Of a stretch of DNA of 64,000 nucleotides, positions 17,866 through 25,900 are shown one piece after another. The stretch is from assembly GCF_001513975.1 (NCBI RefSeq), contig NZ_KQ947998.1, positions 1 to 64,000 on the forward strand. The letters are read 5' to 3'. The stretch comes from Streptomyces curacoi (GTDB lineage: Bacteria > Actinomycetota > Actinomycetes > Streptomycetales > Streptomycetaceae). The position numbers and the translations under genes were made by a program. A model generated the notes under the pieces. It was not told the DNA's origin. It saw nothing but the letters and a program-made list of their open reading frames with translations, and ran no database searches. Positions within the stretch are counted from its first letter, which is position 1, and the number at the start of each line of letters is the position of its first letter.

Positions 17866-19998
17866 ATGGCCGACTCGACCGAGGACTACGCACCGCACCC
17901 CCACATAGGCGGCCGGGTCGCCGCCCTGCGCGCGCTCGCCGCGTGGCGCGCGGCCGCGCCCGGCGCTCCACGCGTGGTCGTACTCACCGGCAGCTCCGGC
18001 AGCGGGCGTTCGCACCTGCTCACCGGGTTCCTGATGCTGTGCGAGCCGGAGTACCGCAAACGGCTGCCGCTGGACCGGATGGATCCGTCGACGGTGCCGC
18101 CGGAGCTGCCGGCTCCGGCGGTGCCGGCCCCCGCGGGGTTGACCGCGGCCCAGGTCCTGTGGCTGCTCGCCGACCATTACGCGCTCGACGCCACCAGTAC
18201 GGACGGCGTGTTCGCGAAGCTGGCCGCGCTCGATGAACCGGTGACCGTCGTCGTACCGGATGTCGACCGGGCCGGGCCGATCCGGGCCGCGGGCGAGCCC
18301 GCACGGCTCGTACGGGAGGTGCTCGCCCCGCTCGCCGCCACCGAGACGGTCCGGCTGCTGGCCGAGGTGCCGCGTCCGCTGGCCGCCGAGCTGGCCGACG
18401 GTCCGCCGACCGGCACCGTGCAGGTCATCGATCTCGACGCACGGGAGTGGGCCGACCCGGAGGTTTCGGTCCTGTATGCCCAGGCCGCGCTCAACCCGGA
18501 GTTCGGGGCGCCCGAGCTGCCGTTCACCGTCGATCCCGCCGTACGTCTCGCCCTGGGAGCGGCCATCGGCCGCCGGGCGGGGACCAGTCCGCTGGTCGTC
18601 CAACTCGCCGTCCACTGCGCCCTGATGGCTCCGGAGGGCTTCGACCCGGCCGACGAGAGCCTGTTGCCGACCTCCGTCGGTGAGGCCCTCGACCTGCATG
18701 CCCGGCGGCTCGGTGCCGACCCGCGGACGCTACGGCTGCTGCTGGCACCGCTCGCCCTGGCGGAGGCCGACGGGATCCCGGTCCAGCTGTGGGGGCGGCT
18801 GGTGAGCGCGGTCGCCGGGCGGGACATGAGCGAGGCGGTCGCGGGCGGGACGCTGCTCGTGAGGCCGTTCGTGCAGCACGAGGAGCAGGAGGACGGCGGG
18901 CGTACGCTGCTGCGGCTGCTGCACCCGGCCGTCGGGGACGAGATCCGCGCCGGCCTGGAGAACGTCCGGGGCGCTCAGACCCAGATCGCCATGGCGCTGC
19001 TGGAGGCCGTGCCGGAGCAGGACTGGAGCAGGGCCGACCCCTACGTGCGCAACCACATCGCGGGCCACACGCTGGAGGCGGGCCTGCTGCCCCAACTCCT
19101 CATCGACCCGGGGCTGTTCGTTCACGCCGACCCGGTGCCGCTGCGCGCCGCCGTCGAGGCCGTACCGGTCGAGGAGCTCGGGGCACCGGCCCGTACGTAC
19201 CTGCGTACGGCGCCCCTGCTGACCCGCACCCAGGCACCCGCCAGGATGCGCGCCGCGCTGCTGGAGACCGCGTTCGTCGAGGACGGGCTGCCCGAGTACG
19301 CCGAGGCCGTTCACCGTCGGCTCGGGCTCGGCATCGAGCTGCCCTGGCAGACGCTGTGGAGCCTGCCCGTCGGCGGCATCAGCGCCGTGACCGTCGGCAG
19401 CCTGCCGCAGCCCGAGGGGCCGGCCATCCCGGTCGCCGTTCTCGTCGTACCCGCGGGCACGCCCGGGGCGCAGCCGGTCGGCGAGCGGGGCGACGGGGCC
19501 TGGGCCGGGAGTGACGGGGCGGGGTCCGCGGGGGCGGGCTGGGCGGGCGACGGGTCGGGGTCCGCGGGGGCGGATTGGGCGGGCGACGGGTCGGGGTCCG
19601 CGAGGGCGGATTGGGCGGGCGACGGGTCGGGGTCCGCGAGGGCGGATTGGGCGGGCGACGGGTCGGGGTCCGCGAGGGCGGGCTGGGCGGGCGACGGGTC
19701 GGGGTCCGCGGTGCTCGTGCACGGGCTCGTACAGCCCGGTCTCCTCGGTGGCATCGACCCCGCTCGGATTCTGCGCCCCTCCGAGGACGAGCGGGCCGCT
19801 GCCCCGCTGGAGCTGAGCCGGGGCGCGGACTACCTGCGGGTCCGGGAGCGGGCGAGTCAGGAGGTCGTCGCCGCGCTGATCTCCGACACACCCTTCATCG
19901 CCGCAGACCTCTCCCCCGACGGCTTCCTGCTCGTCGCCACTGAGCGCGGAGCCAAGTGCCTCCGCATCCTCCGGGCGGACCCGGCGATAGCCTCGTAG
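17866..19998 (+). CDS. Large P-loop protein with internal tandem repeat
   Basis: This 710-residue protein has a Walker A motif GSSGSGRS at about residues 41-48 and an aspartate-rich hydrophobic strand VTVVVPDVDR near residue 130, a likely Walker B. It fits the helical STAND/NACHT-like NTPases of actinobacteria. Residues 554-613 are five 12-residue repeats (xWAGDGSGSAxx). The last 60 residues (DTPFIAADLSPDGFLLVATERGAKCLRIL) look like one WD40 blade, so a longer WD40 tail may have been lost. A GGAGGACGGGG site supports ATG 17866. It is followed by a 101-residue gene on the same strand. I do not recognise a specific function. Confidence 0.75.
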   Translation: MADSTEDYAPHPHIGGRVAALRALAAWRAAAPGAPRVVVLTGSSGSGRSHLLTGFLMLCEPEYRKRLPLDRMDPSTVPPELPAPAVPAPAGLTAAQVLWLLADHYALDATSTDGVFAKLAALDEPVTVVVPDVDRAGPIRAAGEPARLVREVLAPLAATETVRLLAEVPRPLAAELADGPPTGTVQVIDLDAREWADPEVSVLYAQAALNPEFGAPELPFTVDPAVRLALGAAIGRRAGTSPLVVQLAVHCALMAPEGFDPADESLLPTSVGEALDLHARRLGADPRTLRLLLAPLALAEADGIPVQLWGRLVSAVAGRDMSEAVAGGTLLVRPFVQHEEQEDGGRTLLRLLHPAVGDEIRAGLENVRGAQTQIAMALLEAVPEQDWSRADPYVRNHIAGHTLEAGLLPQLLIDPGLFVHADPVPLRAAVEAVPVEELGAPARTYLRTAPLLTRTQAPARMRAALLETAFVEDGLPEYAEAVHRRLGLGIELPWQTLWSLPVGGISAVTVGSLPQPEGPAIPVAVLVVPAGTPGAQPVGERGDGAWAGSDGAGSAGAGWAGDGSGSAGADWAGDGSGSARADWAGDGSGSARADWAGDGSGSARAGWAGDGSGSAVLVHGLVQPGLLGGIDPARILRPSEDERAAAPLELSRGADYLRVRERASQEVVAALISDTPFIAADLSPDGFLLVATERGAKCLRILRADPAIAS
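19525..19704 (+). repeat. Five-copy 36-bp coding minisatellite
   Basis: Five head-to-tail 36-bp units (TCCGCG..GCGGGCTGGGCGGGCGACGGGTCGGGG type) lie in frame inside the P-loop gene at codon boundaries, and each encodes 12 residues. Copies differ by a few bases, and the third and fourth appear identical. It is a candidate for copy-number variation between strains. Confidence 0.9.
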
Positions 19999-20081
19999 GC
20001 ACGTGTACGACATCGTCGCGCCTGCCTGCTCCGCACGTCCGCCCTTCGTCCCGCTTCCCCGGCAACAAGGAGAAATGCCCC

Positions 20082-20387
20082 GTGACTTCGGACCACCCGG
20101 CACCGCCCACGACCGCTGAGCAGGCCATCGACATCGTGCGCAGCCGGTATGCGCAGCCCGAGCTGCCGGACGGCACCCCTGCCGAGCTGCGCGCGGAGGA
20201 GTTCGACATCGGCTACCTGGTGTACGCGGTGTTCCCGCCTGTCACGGACGCCGCCGGGCGGCCTCAGCCCGCTCCGCCCGGGGGCAGCAAGATCGTGGTC
20301 TCGAAGGAGACCGGCGAGACCGTCACCGTCCCCAACTACCCGACCGAGACGGCCATCGCGCTGTACCGCAAGCAGCGCCAGTCGTGA
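20082..20387 (+). CDS. Small protein, possible immunity-type (YrhB/Imm35-like) fold
   Basis: This 101-residue soluble protein has a central region that reads EFDIGYLVYAVFPP and a C-terminal strand-helix VVSKETGETVTVPNYPTE. That arrangement resembles small Imm35/YrhB-like proteins (hydrophobic strand, then a K/N-K-x-TGE turn), but the resemblance is weak. GTG 20082 is chosen because AAGGAGAAA lies just upstream. It follows the P-loop gene with 83 bases between. It is convergent with the next gene. Confidence 0.65.
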   Translation: MTSDHPAPPTTAEQAIDIVRSRYAQPELPDGTPAELRAEEFDIGYLVYAVFPPVTDAAGRPQPAPPGGSKIVVSKETGETVTVPNYPTETAIALYRKQRQS

Positions 20388-20407
20388 CTCGTACGTCGAG
20401 CGCGTGA

Positions 20408-20836
20408 TCAGTAGAGCGAGAAACCGCCGCTGTGGCGCCCCTGGTTCTTCTTTCCTTCCTGCGGGGACTGGTTCCTGGAGCTGCTGGTGTCGGACTGCCC
20501 GGAGGAGGCGTTTCCGCTCGCCGGTGTCTCTCCGTGCCTGATCTGGTCGCGCTCCTCCTCCGACAGCGACTCCCACTTTCCACGCAGGGACGCCAGGCCT
20601 CCGCCCAGGGCTCGGGCCACCGCGGGGTCGTCCAGGGCGTCGCGCAGGGCGAGGCGGCCGGAGAGCATCCTCTTGGCCGCCTCCTGCAGGTCCTTGCTGA
20701 CGCCGTCGGTCTCGGTCAGCTTGCGCAGGGCGGAGTTCAGGGAACGAATCTGTTCCGGTTCGAGCGCCTCGTCCAGCACACCGCGGTCCGGCGAAGGACC
20801 GTCCGGGTCCGGGGAGTTCTCGGGTCGCCTGGTCAT
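20408..20836 (-). CDS. Helical charged protein with conserved G-[FW]-S-L-Y end
   Basis: This 142-residue soluble protein is mostly charged helices (about residues 30-100, EPEQIRSLNSALRKL and LSEEERDQIRH), then a low-complexity tail ending in GGFSLY. A second, clearly related protein at 37270-37695 ends GRGWSLY. The two share 'LSGR(L/M)(A/S)LR(D/E)A' and 'KW(E/A)S(L/M)S(E/D)(E/R)ER'. I do not recognise the family. The start at 20836 has a GAGGAGC site; longer readings lack one. Possibly an ESX-associated export or chaperone protein, judged only by location. Confidence 0.6.
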   Translation of the reverse strand: MTRRPENSPDPDGPSPDRGVLDEALEPEQIRSLNSALRKLTETDGVSKDLQEAAKRMLSGRLALRDALDDPAVARALGGGLASLRGKWESLSEEERDQIRHGETPASGNASSGQSDTSSSRNQSPQEGKKNQGRHSGGFSLY

Positions 20837-21002
20837 GTCGCCGCTCCTCGTCTCTCCTCGCGTCTCGACACCCGCAGTATCTCCCGTCGCGTACGGGTGC
20901 CATGACACCCGGCGGCGGTCCGGCTGACGCCGGACGGTAGCCTGCGCCGGTCAACTTCGCGTTGTTCTTTCCTCTTCCAGTCAACTACGGGGTCTTGCAG
21001 GC

Positions 21003-21542
21003 ATGTCGACGCCTCCGCCGCAGTACCAGAACCAGCCGCCGTACGGGCAGCAGCCGCCTCCCTATGGGCAGCAGCCGTACGGATACCCCCAACAACCGCA
21101 GCAACCGCAGGCTCCGTACGGATATCCGCAGCAGCCCCAGCCGCAGCCTCCGCGCGGACCACAACGCCCCCAGCCGGGCGCCCTGTTGCGGGCTGTGAAG
21201 TCCGGCGTCATCGTCCTGGCGGTGTTCGGCGCCGTGGGCTACTGGGTCTGGGACTACAACACCAGCCCCACCGGCGGCAAGGCGAAGGCAGAGGCGTCGG
21301 CGTCGGCGGCTGCCGAGGAGGCCAAGACGCACGAACCCGAGGTCGGCGACTGTGTCAAGGTCGCGGACCCGCAGGGCAACCCGGTGCCCACGATCGTCGG
21401 CTGTGGCTCGTCCGAGGCCGAGTACAAGATGGGTGCCCTGCTGCCCGGCCAGGGCCAGGAATGCAGTGCGGAGTACGACTACGGCATCCAGCACTACGAC
21501 CGCCGGGGCTTCGACTACACGATGTGCTTCACCAAGGTCTGA
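21003..21542 (+). CDS. LppU/SCO3897-like membrane-anchored protein
   Basis: This 179-residue protein has a Pro/Gln/Tyr-rich cytosolic N-terminus (residues 2-58, repeats of PYGQQP and PYGYPQ), one membrane helix (about 63-83), and an exposed domain. The domain has VGDCVKVADPQGNPVPTIVGCGSSEAEYKM and further cysteines that could pair, as in the LppU-type fold of actinobacteria. The cysteine pattern suggests an extracytoplasmic domain. It is convergent with the gene ending at 21631, with a strong terminator in between. Confidence 0.8.
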   Translation: MSTPPPQYQNQPPYGQQPPPYGQQPYGYPQQPQQPQAPYGYPQQPQPQPPRGPQRPQPGALLRAVKSGVIVLAVFGAVGYWVWDYNTSPTGGKAKAEASASAAAEEAKTHEPEVGDCVKVADPQGNPVPTIVGCGSSEAEYKMGALLPGQGQECSAEYDYGIQHYDRRGFDYTMCFTKV

Positions 21543-21565
21543 CCGGTCTTCGGCTCGCTGACCGA

Positions 21566-21605
21566 GAACAGGCCGCCGCCCGCTGCTGTGGGCGGCGGCC
21601 TGTTC
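21566..21605. terminator. Bidirectional terminator
   Basis: GAACAGGCCGCCGCCC (21566-21581) pairs perfectly with GGGCGGCGGCCTGTTC (21590-21605), 16 bp with an 8-base loop. It lies between the convergent genes ending at 21542 and 21631. Confidence 0.9.
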
Positions 21606-21630
21606 GGGCTGACTATGGGGGTGGGGTGGG

Positions 21631-22038
21631 TCAGGGCAGCGCATCCGCCAGCGATGCGCCCGCCGCCGCGAGAATGATCGCCATCATGGCCCAGCGGGTG
21701 CGTGCGCGCCGTGCCAACTCCACACTGAGAGCGGCGGAAGCGAGGGACAGGCCGTACACCGCGGTCCCCATCCCCGTCGGCGTACCGCTGTTCAGACGTC
21801 CCGCGATCACGAAGAGGCAGACCAGCGCCACCAGCGCTCCGGCAGCCATGAGGCCACCGCGAGCGCTCCGGGCCTGCTGCGACCGCTGTCTCGCGAAACC
21901 CGGATCCGATTGCCCATGGAAACTCGCCGTGAGTTCGTCCACGCCGGGCCGGGCCGACTCGCCCTCGCCGCCTCGCACCTGCATCTGTACCTGTCCCTGT
22001 CCCTGTTCCCCGCCGCGTTCCCGGCCGTCCATCGTCAT
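21631..22038 (-). CDS. Three-helix membrane protein, paralogue of 35240-35632
   Basis: This 135-residue protein has a polar Gln/Arg-rich N-terminus (residues 1-60) then three hydrophobic segments (about 61-80, 86-103 and 112-130). The motif RARTRWAMMA is shared with the 130-residue paralogue in the accessory region (RIGRTRWAMAV). No enzyme motif is present. Its start is at 22038, and it is divergent from the PH-like gene at 22096 across a short region with an 18-bp duplication. Confidence 0.7.
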   Translation of the reverse strand: MTMDGRERGGEQGQGQVQMQVRGGEGESARPGVDELTASFHGQSDPGFARQRSQQARSARGGLMAAGALVALVCLFVIAGRLNSGTPTGMGTAVYGLSLASAALSVELARRARTRWAMMAIILAAAGASLADALP

Positions 22039-22040
22039 GC

Positions 22041-22076
22041 CGAGGCAGCGTAGGTGAACGAGGCAGCGTAGGTGAA
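22041..22076. repeat. 18-bp perfect tandem duplication
   Basis: CGAGGCAGCGTAGGTGAA is present twice in tandem (22041-22058 and 22059-22076) between two divergent start codons. The second copy contains the GTG at 22072 that could start the rightward gene, so the duplication may alter its promoter or start. It appears recent, as the copies are identical. Confidence 0.85.
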
Positions 22077-22095
22077 TTCGCTAAGCTCACGCACC

Positions 22096-22746
22096 ATGTT
22101 GCCTTCGCACACGCCCTCCCCCGCGCCGGATGCCACGGTCATACGGACCGGCCGCCGCGGTGCCATGGTCGGACTCCCCTGTTCCGTCCTCCTCATCGCG
22201 ATGGGCGCCGTCGGAGTCCTCGGTGCCGTCGTGATTGCCACCGGGAACCAGAAGGGCGAATCCACCCCCGCCGGATTCGCTGGCCTCGGGTTCATGTTGG
22301 CGCTGGGCGCGCTCGGCGTATTCCTCTTCGTCATCAACTGGGCGAACCGCAGGACGAGGATCCTCGTCGACCACACCGGCCTGTGGATCGACAGCGGAAA
22401 GCTCCGGAACGTCATCCCCTGGCAGACCCTCGCCGGGGTCGGCCTGTACTGGAGCAAGTTCGGCCGCCAGAACGTCTACTCCCTGGAGCTGTTCCCCACC
22501 GGCCCCGTCGACCGTGACGACCCGGTCCTGTGGACCCTGGTCCGCGACGAGGAGCCGTTGCATCCGAACCTGCCCCGCCTGCGCTACCGCGTCCCCTTCC
22601 CCGCCGGCTGCCGGGAGCAGGTCGTCACAGCGGTCCAGCAGTACGTCCCGCACATCTGGCTCGGCGAGTCCGAGCGCGCGCAGGGGCACGTGGGCCGACC
22701 CGACGTGAAGGGACACAAGGAGCGGACTCGGGGCCGTACTCAGTGA
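22096..22746 (+). CDS. PH-like membrane protein
   Basis: This protein of about 216 residues has two adjacent membrane helices (about residues 20-50 and 58-80), then NRRTRILVDHTGLWIDSGKLRNVIPW, a pattern seen in bacterial PH-domain membrane proteins where a conserved W lies in the IPW strand. The C-terminus is soluble and basic. ATG 22096 is used. A GTG eight codons upstream (22072, inside an 18-bp duplication) is also in frame and cannot be excluded. The same two-helix-plus-PH arrangement is seen at 4730. It lies upstream of the large toxin gene on the same strand, 200 bases apart. Confidence 0.7.
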   Translation: MLPSHTPSPAPDATVIRTGRRGAMVGLPCSVLLIAMGAVGVLGAVVIATGNQKGESTPAGFAGLGFMLALGALGVFLFVINWANRRTRILVDHTGLWIDSGKLRNVIPWQTLAGVGLYWSKFGRQNVYSLELFPTGPVDRDDPVLWTLVRDEEPLHPNLPRLRYRVPFPAGCREQVVTAVQQYVPHIWLGESERAQGHVGRPDVKGHKERTRGRTQ

Positions 22747-22946
22747 CGCAACGGCTGTGACGGGTCAGCAGCCACTCGGACCAACCGTCCGCTGCTCGCA
22801 CCAACGGTCCCGGCCTGCAACGAATTTGTGACAGCAACCCTCTGAAGTTGCCTACTGGTGACTCCGTAAGCTGTCGGCACGGCTGTGCATCTGTGTGGCT
22901 TCCCTTGAGGAGTGAGGGAGTTGTACGGCCGTGAAGTCCGACGGGG

Positions 22947-25900
22947 GTGCTTGCTGCTGTGGCGATGATGTTGCCGGACGAGCTCGAGTGGGTTCTCCAG
23001 ATGCTGGGCTATCGCTGGCCCACGGCGAACGAGGACAAGCTCAGAGACTGCGCCACCATGTGGCGGGACTTCGGCGACACCGTCACCGAGCTGCACACCA
23101 AGGCGAACGGCAGCGCCCGTCAGGTGCTCGCCCACAACGCCGGCGAGTCGATCGACAAGTTCACCAAGACCTACGAGAAATTCGACGGCGGGGGCGGCTC
23201 CGACGGCTACCTGCGCAACGCCGCCCAGGCCGCCTACCTCATCGCGAACGTCCTGGAAGCCTGCGCCTATCTGGTCGAGTTCGCCAAATGGGCGGTGATC
23301 GCCCAGCTGATCGCCCTGGCCATCGAGATCGCCGCCGCCCACGCCGCCGCGCCCTTCACCTTCGGCCTGTCCGAGGTCGCCGGCCTCGGCGCCACCCAGG
23401 TCACCCGCCTGATCGTCCGACGCCTCCTGGACGAGCTCAAGCAGGCGATGATCGACGCGCTCATCGAGACGATGAAGGAACCCGCGATCTCGGCCGTCGA
23501 GGCGATGATCAGCGACCTCATCCGGCAGACGGTGAACGTCGGCTTCGGCGCCCAGGAGGGCTACGACATCGGCGCCACCATGAAGGCCGGCGGCGAAGCG
23601 GGCCTCGACGCCCTCAGGCAGAGCCCGCAGACCTTCGCCGAGGGCGTCCGCGACAGCCTGGGCCAGAAGGCCGGCAGCCGGGCCCGGGACGCGATCGACA
23701 GCCGTCTCGACGGGTACGACGGGCCGTCGGGGTTGTCGGGGGGCGACATCGGCGGTGACGGTGTCAGCGGCAAGGACGGGGGCAGCGACTCCGGGTCGGG
23801 GAGCTCCAACTCCTCTTCATCCGACTCCTCTTCATCCGACTCGCCCTCCTCCAACTCTTCGTCATCCGATACGAGTTCATCGGGGGCGGACTCCTCGACC
23901 TCGACGCGCAGTGGCAGCGGGCCGGGTGTGAATATAGGCGGCGGGATATCCGCCGACACCGGCGGCAACGACATCGGCGCCCCGGATGTGGGCCCGGGCC
24001 CCGGCCCCGGCTCCGGCTCCGGTTCCGGTTCTGGTTCCGATTCCGGGAGTCCGTCCTCCTCGGACAGCCCGTACTCGCGGCCGACGCCCTCTCTGTCAGG
24101 GCCGTCCCTGTCGGACTTCGACGACCCCTCGTCCGGCGGAGCCTCCCCCGGTGGTGCGGACTCCAACGGTTCGTCCGGCACTCCGAGCACATCCGGCCCC
24201 TCGCACTCCGGCAACGGCAACCCCGTGTCCGGCCTGTCGTCCCCGAGCCCGCAGTCCGCGCCCACGCCCGCGTCGTCCGGCGGTACGTCGTCCTCGCCGG
24301 GGGGCGGTTCGATCGGCACCCAGATCGACGGCCTGGCCGCCAGCGCGCCCACGCAGTCCAACGCGGCGCCGACGCCGACGACGGCCGACCCGTCTCCCGC
24401 CGGTACCGGCGGCCGTTCCGACGGCGGCTCGGCCATGCCGACGTCGCCCATGGCACCTTCCACCGGGGGTCCTGCTCCGGGCACGCACCACGCCCCGAGC
24501 GCCTCCGGCGGCACGCAGTCCGCGACGAGCCCGAATCCCAACTCCGGCCCGGCGAGGAATGCTCCCGTCGGCACGCCCGGCACGCCCTCCACCACGGGGA
24601 CGGGGCCTGCCTCGACGCCGAGCCCCACCGCGTCCTCGACGACGCCACGGACAGCGCCGTCGTCGACGCCCTCGCAGACGCCGGATCCCCGCATATCCGG
24701 CTCCGACGGCCGGACCCCCGGTACGGCGGACAGTCGCGTACCGAACCAGAGCACTCCGGGCACGTCGCCGGGGGACCGCACGCCGCCTCGGAACACCCCG
24801 GGCACGACGCCGGGCGACCGCACCCCATCCCGGGACACCCCAGGCACGACGCCGGGCGACCGCACCCCATCCCGGGACACCCCAGGCACGACGCCGGGCG
24901 ACCGGACGCCGCCCCGAGACAGCACCGGCTCCACGCCCAGCGACCGCACCCCGAACCGGGACAACACCAACACCACGCCCGGCGACCGCACCCCGCCGCG
25001 TAACAACGCGGACCCGACCGGCGCCCGTACGCCCGGCCAGAACCCGAGTCAGACCACCCCGAACCAGAACACGGCCCAGTCGTCGCCTCCCAGGACCCCG
25101 TCCCCGTCCCCCACCACTCCGACGACCCCGCCTTCCACCTCTCCCAACAACAACCCTGACCGAGCCTCGACGCCGAGCAACAACGCACAGAGCCCGTCAC
25201 CACAGCACGGCCGCGCTCACGCTCCCGACACGTCGCCCACGCCCAGCACTCCGCACCAGCCGAGCGCCGGCACCGGCTCCACCCCGCCGCGGCCTCACCA
25301 GCCCGCCGGCAACACGCCCAACACCCCGCCCAACCCGAACCCGCACCCCAATCCGAATCCCAACCCGAACCCCACCGCCCCGCAGCAGCCGGCCGCACAG
25401 CCCCACAAGCCGGAAAGCACGCCGTCCGACCGGGACCGGCAGAACCAGCAGCAGCAAGTGACGGTGGTCCCGATCCACACGGTCGTCACGACCCCGGGCT
25501 CCTCGCAGTCACCCTCACACGCGGACCCTGCCACGCCTCAGCACCCGGGGTCGCCCCAGGCCACGCCCAGCGACTCCAACCAGAACCACCCCCAGCAGGA
25601 CAGCCTGGACGACATCCGCGCCGACCTGGACCACCAGCCGGGAGGTCTGTCCCAGCCCGACCCCGCCGATCAGCAGGCACTGGTCGACGCGGTCCCGCAC
25701 AACGAGGACGGCACCCCACAGCGCTTCCCCGACCCCTTCGGCCCGTGGGCCCAGCTCCAGAACGACGGCGGCAACACGGTCCCCGGCCGCAGCAACAACT
25801 GCGCCGACTGCTCCCGCTCGTTCCTGGAGACCTGGTACGGCAACCCACAGGTCTCGGCACCACGCACCGTCGACCTCGACGAGAACGGCAAGCACAACCC

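Noticed and set aside
18260..18625. Additional plus-strand readings inside the P-loop gene
   Set aside because: Arg/Pro/Ser-rich translations typical of frame shadows.
24753..25004. Regularly spaced repeats considered as a CRISPR array
   Set aside because: Repeats are directly adjacent without spacers, in frame and encode a protein linker.
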